The notes beneath the pieces are model-generated. The model was not told the origin of the DNA, did no database searches, and was given only the letters and a program-made list of their open reading frames with translations. The position numbers and the translations under genes are program-made. This document shows, piece by piece, positions 51,036 through 59,659 of a stretch of 64,000 nucleotides of DNA. The stretch's first letter is position 1; every line of letters starts with the position of its first letter. The DNA lies in the NCBI GenBank assembly GCA_017447815.1, contig JAFSMS010000019.1, positions 1-64,000 of the forward strand, read 5' to 3'. The stretch is from Bacteroidales bacterium. Its GTDB lineage: Bacteria > Bacteroidota > Bacteroidia > Bacteroidales > UBA932.

Positions 51036-52709
51036 ATGGAAAAAAGAACGCGTGTAAGGTTTGCTCCGTCGCCCACCGGTCCGCTGCACATGGGCGGTGT
51101 TCGTACGGCACTGTATAATTATCTCTATGCCAAGCAGAAAGGCGGTGATTTCATTATCCGTATCGAGGACACGGACTCCCATCGTTTCGTGCCCGGTGCC
51201 GAACAATACATCATCGAGGCCCTGAACTGGTGCGGCATCATCCCCGATGAAGGCGTGGACGCAGACGGCAAGGTGGTGGAAACCCCCAGCGAAAGGCATC
51301 CGCATGCCCCCTATCGGCAAAGTCAGCGGCGCCCCATCTACCGGCAATACGCAGAACAGCTGGTAGCGGCCGGCTGGGCTTATTACGCCTTCGACAGCGC
51401 CGAGGAACTCAATGAACGCCGTGCTGCGGCCGAAGCCGCCAAGGAAACCTTCATGTACAACGCCGCTTCCCGCGGCAGCCTGCGCAATTCCCTCACCCTG
51501 AGCCCGGAAGAGGTGAAAACGCTGCTGGAAACCACCACGGACTGGACCATCCGCTTCAAGATGCCCCTGAACCGCACCGTGAAGATGGACGATCTCATCC
51601 GCGGCCACGTGGAAGTGAACACCGACACCCTGGACGACAAAGTGCTGTGGAAACGGGCCGATGAACTGCCCACCTACCACCTGGCCAATATCGTGGACGA
51701 CCACCTGATGGAGATCACGGAGGTAATCCGCGGCGAAGAATGGCTGCCGTCTCTTCCTTTGCATTATCTTCTGTATGAGGCCTTTGGCTGGACGGATACC
51801 ATGCCGCGCTTCGCCCACCTGTCCCTGCTGCTGAAGCCCGTGGGCAACGGGAAACTTTCCAAACGGGACGGAGACAAGATGGGTTTCCCGGTGTTCCCCC
51901 TGAAATGGCAGAATCCGGAAACCGGCGAAACGTCCCGCGGTTACCGCGAAGACGGCTACTTCCCGGAAGCTTTCGTGAATATGCTGGCCATGCTGGGCTG
52001 GAATCCCGGTGACGACAGGGAACTGTTCACGCTGCCGGAACTGATTCAGGCGTTCTCCTTTGACAAGGTGCAGAAGGCCGGTGCCAAGTTCAACCCGGAA
52101 AAGGCCAAGTGGTACAACAAGGAATACCTGCGCATGAAATCCACGCAGGAGCTCACGGACCTCTTCATTCCCATCCTGGAACAACATGGCTGCCAGGTGG
52201 TCGGCTGCCCGTGCAACGCCCTCACCGCCGGTGCCAGCTTCGAAGGTCTGGGGGCCGATTTCAAAAACCGCATCTACACCCGCGAATACGTGGAGGAAGT
52301 GGTGGAACTGATCAAGGAACGCGCCACCTTCGTGGCCGATTTCTGGGACATCGCCTTCCATCTGTTCCAGGCTCCGGAAAGCTATGTCCAGAAAGACGTG
52401 GACAAGTTCTGGAAGGAGGACCACTACGAGTACTGCTTCGAAGTTTGCCAGTACATCACGGGCGTGAACTTTGGCTTCGATGACCTGGATCCCTACTACG
52501 GTCCCATGAGCGCCGAGGCCCTGGAGCCCGTGATTGTGGAGTACATCAAGAAGAACGAATACCCCATGGGCAAGGTAATGAACAGCCTGCGCCTGGCCCT
52601 CACCGGATCGGCCAGCGGCCTGGGTATCGCCGCCATCCTCTCCTTCATCGGCCGGAAAGAATTCGCCCGCCGCATGACCGCCGTCGCCGAACGACTGGGA
52701 CGGTTGTAG
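51036..52709 (+). CDS. gltX: Glutamyl-tRNA synthetase
   Basis: The 557-residue class I synthetase has the HIGH-like motif P-T-G-P-L-H-M-G-G near residue 12 and the KMSKS equivalent K-L-S-K-R-D-G. The C-terminal anticodon-binding region includes a Cys-rich stretch (G-C-Q-V-V-G-C-P-C). It charges tRNA-Glu and possibly tRNA-Gln. It is longer than the proteobacterial enzyme because of internal insertions such as residues 65-90. Confidence 0.95.
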   Translation: MEKRTRVRFAPSPTGPLHMGGVRTALYNYLYAKQKGGDFIIRIEDTDSHRFVPGAEQYIIEALNWCGIIPDEGVDADGKVVETPSERHPHAPYRQSQRRPIYRQYAEQLVAAGWAYYAFDSAEELNERRAAAEAAKETFMYNAASRGSLRNSLTLSPEEVKTLLETTTDWTIRFKMPLNRTVKMDDLIRGHVEVNTDTLDDKVLWKRADELPTYHLANIVDDHLMEITEVIRGEEWLPSLPLHYLLYEAFGWTDTMPRFAHLSLLLKPVGNGKLSKRDGDKMGFPVFPLKWQNPETGETSRGYREDGYFPEAFVNMLAMLGWNPGDDRELFTLPELIQAFSFDKVQKAGAKFNPEKAKWYNKEYLRMKSTQELTDLFIPILEQHGCQVVGCPCNALTAGASFEGLGADFKNRIYTREYVEEVVELIKERATFVADFWDIAFHLFQAPESYVQKDVDKFWKEDHYEYCFEVCQYITGVNFGFDDLDPYYGPMSAEALEPVIVEYIKKNEYPMGKVMNSLRLALTGSASGLGIAAILSFIGRKEFARRMTAVAERLGRL

Positions 52710-52738
52710 TCTGCAAATTGTAAGAAACCCACAAAAAT

Positions 52739-52771
52739 CACCTGAAACAACACTATCTTTTTTACGATTGT
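52739..52771. repeat. 33-bp dispersed repeat, copy 2
   Basis: This matches 22732-22764 with two mismatches and, like that copy, begins about 30 bp after a stop codon. Here the right arm of the hairpin has diverged (GATTGTAGG), so no terminator forms. Confidence 0.7.
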
Positions 52772-52779
52772 AGGATCCT

Positions 52780-53106
52780 GTGCGGAGTTGGTTTTATATT
52801 CTGAAAAATATGCGTAAATTTACCGGCAAACCGGAAGATATGGGTTCGCGATATGCTGCTATTGCAGAGGCTGCGCGTATGCATGAACTTCCGGACAGCG
52901 AAAAGATTCAATACCTGCGCAATATGATTACGGAAGAAGAAAAACTGGAACTCTACGACACCGGATTCGAAGATGGCATGGAAAAAGGCAAAGTACAAGC
53001 TCTTCAGGAAATGGCCAGAAGAATGTTGGCAGAAGGTTATGATTTAGGAGTTGTTTCTAAACTGACACAACTTCCGGAGAAGCAGATAAGCAACCTTCAA
53101 AAGTGA
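52780..53106 (+). pseudogene. C-terminal fragment of a PD-(D/E)XK (Rpn-type) nuclease
   Basis: The 108-codon frame resembles only the end of Rpn/PD-(D/E)XK 'putative transposase' nucleases. It has F-Y-I-L-K-N-M near the start, then Y-D-T-G-F-E-D-G-M-E-K-G, and M-L-A-E-G-Y-D-L-G-V-V-S-K-L-T, the variable tail of that family. The catalytic domain is absent, and an in-frame TAG at 52771 precedes a GTG. An ATG at 52810 could permit translation. It is most likely a truncated remnant left by rearrangement. Confidence 0.6.
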
Positions 53107-53110
53107 AAAA

Positions 53111-53139
53111 TGAGCGCTATCCTTTGTGGGTAGCGCTCA
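53111..53139. repeat. 9-bp inverted repeat
   Basis: TGAGCGCTA and TAGCGCTCA form a perfect inverted repeat around an 11-nt loop, 4 bp after the nuclease fragment. No T-run follows. It may be a weak terminator or an element end. Confidence 0.5.
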
Positions 53140-53188
53140 ATCGTTAGGGTTATTTACGGAGTTGGACGGAGGCGTTGGAGTTGGGTAC

Positions 53189-53497
53189 TCAATTCTTCAC
53201 GCCGTTCCTGAACTGCCCGGTGGCTTGTACGCTTTCAGTACGCCCCGTGAGCCGATAAGTAGCTATCCAGTTCCGTACGGTATCCCGTGTGAGTCCTAAC
53301 TCGTGGCCGATGGCCTTATAGCCCTTCCCCTGCTGGTAAAGGGCTATGGCCTGCTGCCGCAGAGTATCAGGATAACTCGTAACAGCTAATCCTATGACAA
53401 TCAACCATATACGCAAAGTTTCTCGTTCAAAAATCGAACGAGAAACTTTCAGTAAAATGCTAACAGTCAGTGAGTTGGCTGCCACAACCAGAAGCAA
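53189..53497 (-). pseudogene. Helix-turn-helix transposase-like fragment
   Basis: The frame contains S-Y-P-D-T-L-R-Q-Q-A-I-A-L-Y, then G-K-G-Y-K-A-I-G-H-E-L-G-L-T-R-D-T-V-R-N-W. This is the N-terminal helix-turn-helix of insertion-sequence transposases or their stand-alone HTH proteins. The residues before S-Y-P-D do not look like a natural N-terminus and cover an inverted repeat, and no ATG is suitably placed. No DDE domain follows. It is probably an IS remnant, though a short HTH protein from an alternative start is possible. Confidence 0.55.
53415..53449. repeat. 14-bp perfect inverted repeat
   Basis: AAAGTTTCTCGTTC and its reverse complement flank 7 nt. The repeat lies just upstream of the conserved part of the HTH fragment on the minus strand. 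It could be an operator for that protein or the end of a miniature element. Confidence 0.6.
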
Positions 53498-53509
53498 CCG
53501 GGACCAAAG

Positions 53510-53830
53510 TTATTCTACAATGTAGACATCGTCCCCGGGGGCGGCGAAATGATAGGTGTCCCGCGCAAAGGATTCCAGGGAATCGCGGTTGTTGCGCAGA
53601 TTGTCTATCTCCTGCTGCATGCGGTCTATCTCACTCTGGAGACGCACCATCTCCTTTTCCTGATTCTTCACTTCCACCGTGGCACGGATCCAGTTGAGCA
53701 CGCTGTTGTGAGCGAAGAAGAGCAGCCACAGGGCAACCAGCGTCGTGACAACGATCACGAACGGAATCAAGTAGTTGTGGTCGCTGCGTTTAAGCCAGGC
53801 CCAGCGGTCTTTTTTCACTTCTTCTTCCAT
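53510..53830 (-). CDS. FtsB/DivIC-like septum protein
   Basis: The 106-residue bitopic protein has a basic N-terminus, one membrane segment (about 22-42, L-I-P-F-V-I-V-V-T-T), a periplasmic coiled coil (M-V-R-L-Q-S-E-I-D-R-M) and a short C-terminal motif ending Y-H-F-A-A-P-G-D-D. This matches DivIC/FtsB, the partner of FtsL and FtsQ, both encoded in the dcw cluster at 36-47 kb. It follows the CPBP protease on the same strand. Confidence 0.85.
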   Translation of the reverse strand: MEEEVKKDRWAWLKRSDHNYLIPFVIVVTTLVALWLLFFAHNSVLNWIRATVEVKNQEKEMVRLQSEIDRMQQEIDNLRNNRDSLESFARDTYHFAAPGDDVYIVE

Positions 53831-53835
53831 AAGAC

Positions 53836-53865
53836 AGATTCTTCACTTTGTTCAGAATGACAGCA
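53836..53865. repeat. Short dispersed repeat in the DivIC-CPBP gap
   Basis: AGATTCTTCACTTTGTTCAG followed by AATGACAGC fills most of the 39-bp gap. Reverse-translated, it gives V-I-L-N-K-V-K-N-L, the peptide signature of a very common intergenic repeat in many bacterial genomes and MAGs. It is a recognisable repeat copy and not a gene. Confidence 0.6.
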
Positions 53866-53869
53866 GGGA

Positions 53870-54793
53870 CTATTCCACGGACAGCTCTACCGTGTCGATA
53901 TTGCCCCGCTCCTGCTCCAGGGGAATGCGGCGGAAGGCCGCCAGGCAGGCCGCCAACAGGACAAGGCCCAGCACATAGAGGACCCCATAAGTGGTCCGGG
54001 GCATCATGTCCATCCAGAAATCGACCTCCTGCAGGGAAGGGATCTGGGACAGGATCACGGCCGTACCGTTGTTCACGAAATGGATGAGCATGGTGAGCCA
54101 GAGCGATCCCGTCTTGTAATAGACATAGCCCATGACCACGCCGATGATAAAGGCGTTGAGCGCCTGCCAGGGATTGAGGTGGATGAGGGCGAAGAAAAGG
54201 GCGCTGACCACGATGGCCCAGACGGGTTTCATCTTGGTGAGAAGTCCGCGAAGGACCATGCCCCGGCACAGCCACTCCTCAAAAATGGGAGCGAAAACGG
54301 CCGTCAGGAGGAAACTGCTCCACAGCGGGCCGCCCGTCATCTGCCGGAGCAGTTCCGTCACCATGTCGTAGAACGACTTCATGGCGGGAGAGGCCGTGGT
54401 GAGTTTGAAATTCCAATAGTTGGGAAGGTCGGCCGATACCATGGTGGCAAACGAGAGGGCTACGGTAATGAGGACCATCTGCCAGCCCTTGAACGGGCCC
54501 CAGTGGCTGTTGTTGAGTTTGTAGCCGGTCTCGAACAGGCTGTTGCGCTGGCTCTTCTGGGCCGCATAAACCATGGCCGGGAGGAAGGACAGCGGATACA
54601 TGACCAGTTCGCCGTAGTCCTGGATGATCTCCCGCGGGACAAAGGCGCCGCAGATGCCGATGACAAGGCCTCCGAGCAGGGAGCCCACGAGGAACAACCC
54701 CAGCAGCACGAACATGCCCTTCACGCCCGGCACATACCAGGCGTGATTGGCATAAAGGTCATAATTGTTTACTTTGCGGGCAAAAAGTTGCAT
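53870..54793 (-). CDS. CPBP-family intramembrane metalloprotease
   Basis: The 307-residue polytopic protein has the CPBP/ABI motifs E-E-W-L-C-R (Glu172, Glu173, Arg177), F-F-A-L-I-H (His205) and a third His in L-I-H-F-V-N-N (His238). These form the intramembrane zinc site of Rce1-like proteases. The substrate is unknown. The upstream gene's TGA overlaps its ATG (TGATG), and it precedes the DivIC-like gene by 39 bp. Confidence 0.88.
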   Translation of the reverse strand: MQLFARKVNNYDLYANHAWYVPGVKGMFVLLGLFLVGSLLGGLVIGICGAFVPREIIQDYGELVMYPLSFLPAMVYAAQKSQRNSLFETGYKLNNSHWGPFKGWQMVLITVALSFATMVSADLPNYWNFKLTTASPAMKSFYDMVTELLRQMTGGPLWSSFLLTAVFAPIFEEWLCRGMVLRGLLTKMKPVWAIVVSALFFALIHLNPWQALNAFIIGVVMGYVYYKTGSLWLTMLIHFVNNGTAVILSQIPSLQEVDFWMDMMPRTTYGVLYVLGLVLLAACLAAFRRIPLEQERGNIDTVELSVE

Positions 54794-55725
54794 CAGTAGA
54801 GGGGGCTGGGATAAATACCTTTCTGAACCAGTTCCGCGAACTTGGCCACCACGCCGGGACGGTCTTCCTTGTAGGTGACGCCGAACCAGTGGGACGGGGT
54901 GGACAGGACTTCGCAAGCACCCTGGCCGCTCTTGACGATGACGTCAACGGCATAGGGGATGTAGTACTCTTTCTTGGGCTCGGTGATGTGCTGCGCAAGG
55001 AAGGTTTTGAAGATGGCCGCGCTCTTGGCGAAATAATCGGGCGTGAAGCCCCACATGTTCATGGAACAAAGGGCCTTGGCCTCCAGGGAGACGTGGTTTT
55101 CCCCGTTGACGGAATTGTTGCCATAGACCTTTCCGTCGGCCTCACGGGCGATTTCCAGGTGCTCGGCGATGTCGGTGAGGTTGCCCTTGGCATCGTAGGA
55201 GCAGATGCCGCGGGAGACGCTGCCGTTTTCGCTCAGGGTGTTCTCCAGTTCAAAGCCCACGATGCAGTAGCGGCCTTCGGTTTTCTCATGTGCGCGGCAC
55301 CAGTCTCCGAGGATCTTGAAGGATTCCTTGCCGTAGAAATCGTCTCCGTTGATGACGGCGAAGGGCTCGTGGATGACATCGGCCGCCATGAGGACGGCGT
55401 GGGCGGTGCCCCAGGGCTTCACCCTTTCCTCCGGGACGGTGAAAGGAGCGGGAATCTTGTCCAGTTCCTGGGTGACGAAAACAAACTGGAGGGGCTCTCC
55501 GTCAACGGTTTTTACGCCGGCGTATTTTTCCTTGACGGCCTGTTCCATCTGGGCTTTGAAGGATTCACGGACAATATAGACCACTTTGCCGAACCCGGCC
55601 TCCACGGCGTCGTGGATGCTGTAGTCGATAATGGTTTCTCCGTGCGGTCCCAGACCGTCCATCTGCTTGAGCCCGCCATAACGGCTGCCCATGCCTGCTG
55701 CCAATACAAGTAAAGTAGGTTTCAT
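54793..55725 (-). CDS. Sugar-phosphate nucleotidyltransferase
   Basis: The 310-residue protein begins L-V-L-A-A-G-M-G-S-R-Y-G-G-L-K-Q, the nucleotide-binding loop of the NTP-transferase superfamily, and has I-N-G-D-D-F-Y with the metal-binding Asp. It lacks the left-handed beta-helix of GlmU. The sugar is not evident. It heads the three-gene minus-strand group, with a TATCTTTG box 33 nt upstream, and is divergent from murQ. Confidence 0.85.
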   Translation of the reverse strand: MKPTLLVLAAGMGSRYGGLKQMDGLGPHGETIIDYSIHDAVEAGFGKVVYIVRESFKAQMEQAVKEKYAGVKTVDGEPLQFVFVTQELDKIPAPFTVPEERVKPWGTAHAVLMAADVIHEPFAVINGDDFYGKESFKILGDWCRAHEKTEGRYCIVGFELENTLSENGSVSRGICSYDAKGNLTDIAEHLEIAREADGKVYGNNSVNGENHVSLEAKALCSMNMWGFTPDYFAKSAAIFKTFLAQHITEPKKEYYIPYAVDVIVKSGQGACEVLSTPSHWFGVTYKEDRPGVVAKFAELVQKGIYPSPLY

Positions 55726-55758
55726 GATATGTCGTTTAAGTTTTAATTGCTCGAAATA

Positions 55759-55766
55759 CAAAGATA
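55759..55766 (-). promoter_or_regulatory. Promoter -7 box of the nucleotidyltransferase operon
   Basis: TATCTTTG on the minus strand, 33 nt before the ATG at 55725. Confidence 0.6.
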
Positions 55767-55779
55767 AGAAAAAATTGAG

Positions 55780-55787
55780 TAACTTCG
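55780..55787 (+). promoter_or_regulatory. Possible promoter -7 box of murQ
   Basis: TAACTTCG matches TAnnTTTG at all but one defined base and lies 9 nt before the murQ ATG. It is back to back with the box at 55759, with 13 bp between them. Confidence 0.4.
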
Positions 55788-55796
55788 CATCCACTT

Positions 55797-56603
55797 ATGA
55801 AAACGACAGAACAATCTTCCAACTACGAGCATCTGGACCGGATGGACACCCTGGACATCCTGGCCTCCATCAATGCGGAAGACCGCAAGGTCCCCGTCGC
55901 GGTCGCACAGGCCATTCCCGCCATCGGGAAGTTGGTCGATGGCATCGTGGAGCGGGTCCGCCGGGGTGGAAGGGTGTTCTATGCCGGGGCCGGCACCTCC
56001 GGCCGGCTGGGCATCGTGGACGCCTCGGAAATTCCGCCCACCTATGGTGTGGAGAACGTTTTCATCGGCCTGATGGCCGGCGGAGACCGGGCCATCCGAC
56101 ATGCCGTCGAAGGGGCCGAAGACCGGGAAGAGCAGGGCTGGAAAGACCTCCTGGCCCATCATCTCACCCCCGAAGACACCCTGGTGGGCATCTCCGCCTC
56201 GGGCAGTGCGCCCTATGTGGTGGGCGCCATTCGGAAGGCCCGGGGGGCAGGCCTTCTCACCGCCGCCGTCACCAACAATCCCGACAGTCCCGTCACCCGC
56301 GAGGCCGAAATCCCCATCGTCGCGGAAGTCGGCCCGGAATTTGTAACAGGTAGTACCCGGATGAAATCCGGGACATCGGCCAAACTCATCCTGAACATGA
56401 TCTCCACGGCGTCCATGATCCGCCTCGGACATGTCCAGGGTAACAAGATGGTGGACATGCAGCTGACCAACCGGAAACTGGTGGACCGGGGTACCCGGAT
56501 GATCATGGAAGAAACCGGCATTACGGACTACGAACAGGCCCGGGAACTCCTGCTCCGGTACGGACAGGTGCGCGCGGCCGTCGATGCATATTTGAAAAAG
56601 TAA
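55797..56603 (+). CDS. murQ: N-acetylmuramic acid 6-phosphate etherase
   Basis: The 268-residue SIS-domain enzyme has Y-A-G-A-G-T-S-G-R-L-G-I-V-D-A and I-P-P-T-Y-G, then G-S-T-R-M-K-S-G-T-S, the MurQ signatures. It cleaves the lactyl ether of MurNAc-6-phosphate to GlcNAc-6-phosphate during peptidoglycan recycling. It starts a plus-strand group with the DUF4293 gene and fab genes, 6 bp before the former. It is slightly shorter than the Escherichia coli protein. Confidence 0.93.
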   Translation: MKTTEQSSNYEHLDRMDTLDILASINAEDRKVPVAVAQAIPAIGKLVDGIVERVRRGGRVFYAGAGTSGRLGIVDASEIPPTYGVENVFIGLMAGGDRAIRHAVEGAEDREEQGWKDLLAHHLTPEDTLVGISASGSAPYVVGAIRKARGAGLLTAAVTNNPDSPVTREAEIPIVAEVGPEFVTGSTRMKSGTSAKLILNMISTASMIRLGHVQGNKMVDMQLTNRKLVDRGTRMIMEETGITDYEQARELLLRYGQVRAAVDAYLKK

Positions 56604-56609
56604 AACCCT

Positions 56610-57044
56610 ATGTGGCAGAGAATACAAACCCTATATCTCCTGATTTCGGCCGGCCTCATCGCCGCCCTCTGTTTTTCCACGGCCTATTCCGTCGCCAATC
56701 CTGACGGACTGGTCAAAGTGTCGTACTGGCAACTTCAGAAGCCCTATTTCGGCATTCTGCTGGGCATTCTGGCAGCCATGGTGGCCCTGGCCCTGGTGGT
56801 GTACAAATCCCGGATTCTCCAGATGCGGCTGGCCACCCTGTCGGCCATCGTGGCGCTGGGCATGCAGGGATGGCTGGCCTGGATGTACTTCACCTTCGAA
56901 GGCCACGTCTTCAGTTGGACGGCCATCTTCCCGCTGGTCATCTGCCTCTGCAACCTGCTGGCGGCCCGCGGCTGCTTCCAGGACCAACTCATGGTGGAAA
57001 GCGCTTACCGGGTGCGCGAGCGCCGCAAAAGACGTCGCGCATGA
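56610..57044 (+). CDS. DUF4293-family membrane protein
   Basis: The 144-residue protein starts W-Q-R-I-Q-T-L-Y-L-L, the hallmark of DUF4293, and has four predicted membrane segments and a basic C-terminal tail (R-R-K-R-R-R). It is found almost only in Bacteroidota, and its function is unknown. Its stop overlaps the fabK start as ATGA, linking it to fatty-acid synthesis genes. Confidence 0.8.
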   Translation: MWQRIQTLYLLISAGLIAALCFSTAYSVANPDGLVKVSYWQLQKPYFGILLGILAAMVALALVVYKSRILQMRLATLSAIVALGMQGWLAWMYFTFEGHVFSWTAIFPLVICLCNLLAARGCFQDQLMVESAYRVRERRKRRRA

Positions 57045-57994
57045 TACAAAGTCCCATCTGTCATATCCTGGGCATCGAAAAACCCATCTTCCAGGGGGGC
57101 ATGGCCTGGATTGCCGACGCCCGCCTGGCTGCGGCCGTGTCTGAAGCCGGCGGCCTGGGGCTCATTTCTTCCATCCAGGCGGGTACGGAAGCCGTCCGGG
57201 CCGAAATCCGCAAAGCCCGCGAACTCACCGGCAAGCCCTTCGGCGTCAATATCATGCTGGCCGCTCCCAATGCGGCCGAAATCGCCGACCTCGTGGTGGA
57301 AGAAGGGGTGGGCATCGTCACGACGGGAGCCGGCTCCCCCGCCCCGTACATGGAGCGCTGGCTGGCAGCGGGCATCCGCGTGATTCCGGTCGTCGCGTCT
57401 GTCGCCTATGCCCTGAAAATGAAGGAATTGGGCGCCACTGCCCTCATCGCGGAAGGGGCCGAGTCCGGCGGCCACGTGGGCGAACTCCACACCATGGCGC
57501 TGGTGCCCCAGGTGGTGGACGCGGTGGACCTTCCCGTCCTCGCCGCCGGCGGAATCTTCGACGGACGCGGTGCCGCCGCCGCTTTCATGCTGGGCGCCTG
57601 CGGGGTCCAGGTGGGAACGCGCTTTTTGGTGGCCGACGAATGCCGCGTGCATGACGTGTACAAGGAGCGGCTCATCAAGGCTTCCGACATCGGCACCATG
57701 GTCACCGGGAAAAGCCTGGGAGACGCCGTCCGGAGCCTCAAAACCCCCTTCGCCAAGCAATTTGCCAAAATGGAGGCGGACCCGTCGGTATCGGCCGATG
57801 AAATCCGGGCTTTCGGCACCGGGTCGCTCCGCAAGGCCGTCTTTGACGGAGACCTTTCCGGCGGCAGTTTTCTCGCCGGAGAAGTGGCCGGCCTCATCAA
57901 AAAGAGGGAATCGGCCGCAGCAATCGTGAATGACATCATGGACGGCGCCGAGAAAGCGCTCGCCCATGCCAATACTTTGATTTATGGATCCTAA
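57041..57994 (+). CDS. fabK: FabK-type enoyl-ACP reductase (or nitronate monooxygenase family)
   Basis: The 317-residue FMN-dependent TIM barrel has P-I-F-Q-G-G-M-A-W-I-A-D near the start, G-A-E-S-G-G-H in the middle, and A-A-G-G-I-F-D-G-R-G with G-V-Q-V-G-T-R-F, shared by FabK and nitronate monooxygenases. The location directly before fabF and fabZ supports FabK, the final reduction of fatty-acid elongation. I start it at 57041; the longer frame runs out of phase through the DUF4293 gene. It overlaps fabF by 11 bp. Confidence 0.82.
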   Translation: MIQSPICHILGIEKPIFQGGMAWIADARLAAAVSEAGGLGLISSIQAGTEAVRAEIRKARELTGKPFGVNIMLAAPNAAEIADLVVEEGVGIVTTGAGSPAPYMERWLAAGIRVIPVVASVAYALKMKELGATALIAEGAESGGHVGELHTMALVPQVVDAVDLPVLAAGGIFDGRGAAAAFMLGACGVQVGTRFLVADECRVHDVYKERLIKASDIGTMVTGKSLGDAVRSLKTPFAKQFAKMEADPSVSADEIRAFGTGSLRKAVFDGDLSGGSFLAGEVAGLIKKRESAAAIVNDIMDGAEKALAHANTLIYGS

Positions 57995-59240
57995 GAGAGT
58001 AGTAGTGACCGGGATGGGAGTTATCTCCTCCATCGGCCAGGATGTGGATACATTTTGGAACAATCTGATAAACGGCGTCTGCGGAATCGACTTCGTGGAA
58101 GATTTCAAGGACATGCCCGTCACCTTCGCCGGCAAGGTGAAGAACTTCGATGCCGAGCAATTCGGCATGGAAAAACCCTTTATCCGCAAACAGGACAACT
58201 TCACCCTGTATGCCATGGCCGCCGCCTGGCAGGCCGTGCAGCAGGCCGGCCTGGTGACGGAAGGGGAAAACACCAACATCGACCCGTACCGGCTGGGCGT
58301 ATATGTAGGCTCGGGCATCGGCGGTTTCGAGGTGCAGTACCGCGAAACCAAGAAGATGATTGAAGACCCCTCCGGCAAGTGGATTTCGCCGCTTTTCATC
58401 GCCACCATGATTTCCAACATCGCCGCCGGGCACATTGCCATCAAGCACCAGGCCAAAGGCCCCTGCCTGGACATTGTGACGGCCTGCGCCACTTCCTCGC
58501 ACTGTATCGGAGAGGCCTTCCGGGCCGTCCGTCACGGCTATGCCGACGCCATCATCGCCGGCGGCAGCGAACATGCCTCCATTCCGCTGGGCGTAGCCGG
58601 CTTCTTCAATGCCAAGGCCCTGACCCGCGCCACCGACCCCAAATACTCCTCCCTGCCGTTCAACGCCAACCGCCAAGGATTCGTGATGGGAGACGGCGCC
58701 GCCGTCCTCATCCTGGAGTCCCTGGATCACGCCCTCGCACGCGGGGCCACCATCTACGGAGAAATGGTGGGCTACGGCAACACCTGTGACGCCTATCACG
58801 CCACCGCTCCCCGTCCGGACGGCAGCACCCAGGCCCGTTCCATCCAGGACGCCCTGAGAGAAGCCGGATTCGACCCGGCCAAGGACAATCTGTACATCAA
58901 CGCCCACGGCACCGGCACCCGCCTGAACGACGTGGCCGAAACCATCGCCTACAAAGCGGCGCTGGGAGATTTCGCCTACAAGGCCCATATCTCCTCTACC
59001 AAATCCATGACCGGCCACATGTTCGGGGCGGCCGGCGGAGCCGAAGCCATCGCCACCATCCTGGCCCTCAAATACGGCATCTGCCCGCCCACCATCAACC
59101 TGGACGTCCCCGACCCGGAATGCGACCTGGACTATACGCCCAACGTGGCCGTCAAGACCGACCTCACCATCGGCATCTCCGATTCTTTCGGTTTCGGCGG
59201 ACATGACGCCTGTGTTGCCTTCAGACCGTACAAAGGATGA
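57984..59240 (+). CDS. fabF: Beta-ketoacyl-ACP synthase II
   Basis: The 418-residue thiolase-fold enzyme has catalytic Cys168 in T-A-C-A-T-S-S, the first His in N-A-H-G-T-G-T, Lys in S-T-K-S-M-T-G-H and the second His there. The C-terminal G-F-G-G-H-D has Asp where Asn is common. It elongates acyl-ACP with malonyl-ACP. It overlaps both neighbours (fabK by 11 bp, fabZ as ATGA), so the three are likely translated together. Confidence 0.93.
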   Translation: MDPKRVVVTGMGVISSIGQDVDTFWNNLINGVCGIDFVEDFKDMPVTFAGKVKNFDAEQFGMEKPFIRKQDNFTLYAMAAAWQAVQQAGLVTEGENTNIDPYRLGVYVGSGIGGFEVQYRETKKMIEDPSGKWISPLFIATMISNIAAGHIAIKHQAKGPCLDIVTACATSSHCIGEAFRAVRHGYADAIIAGGSEHASIPLGVAGFFNAKALTRATDPKYSSLPFNANRQGFVMGDGAAVLILESLDHALARGATIYGEMVGYGNTCDAYHATAPRPDGSTQARSIQDALREAGFDPAKDNLYINAHGTGTRLNDVAETIAYKAALGDFAYKAHISSTKSMTGHMFGAAGGAEAIATILALKYGICPPTINLDVPDPECDLDYTPNVAVKTDLTIGISDSFGFGGHDACVAFRPYKG

Positions 59241-59656
59241 ACCGCGAAGAAATCATGAAAGTGATCCCCCACCGGGAGCCCATGCTGCTGCTGGACCAGG
59301 CCCACCTGGGTGAGGACGGCGCCGCGCACGCCACTTACCGCATTCCCGACCATCCCTTCTTCTGCGAGGGACATTTCCCGGGCAACCCCATCGTTCCCGG
59401 CGTCATCCTGTGCGAAATCATGGCCCAGAGCTGCTTCGTGCTTTTCATCGAAGCCTTCGAGCGGCACCTGATCCTGTACCGGGGCCTGGACGCGGTCAAA
59501 TTCCGGGGCACGGTACATCCCGGAGACTGCTGCGAAATCACCGCCACCCTTGCCGAGCACAAGGGCAGCATCTTTGTCTGCGATGCCGTTCTTTCGGTAG
59601 AGGGAAAACGCTGCGCCCAGGCGCGGATCACGCTGGCCCTGACGCCCAAGGCCTGA
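59237..59656 (+). CDS. fabZ: 3-hydroxyacyl-ACP dehydratase
   Basis: The 139-residue hot-dog enzyme has the catalytic pair His46 in E-G-H-F-P-G-N-P and Glu60 in I-L-C-E-I-M-A-Q, matching FabZ His/Glu. It dehydrates 3-hydroxyacyl-ACP to the enoyl-ACP that FabK reduces. It ends the group and is convergent with queF, with 3 bp between the stops. Confidence 0.9.
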   Translation: MNREEIMKVIPHREPMLLLDQAHLGEDGAAHATYRIPDHPFFCEGHFPGNPIVPGVILCEIMAQSCFVLFIEAFERHLILYRGLDAVKFRGTVHPGDCCEITATLAEHKGSIFVCDAVLSVEGKRCAQARITLALTPKA

Positions 59657-59659
59657 TTC

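Noticed and set aside
53870..54916. 348-residue form of the CPBP protease
   Set aside because: The extra N-terminus is the out-of-phase end of the nucleotidyltransferase gene; the ATG at 54793 overlaps that gene's stop in TGATG.
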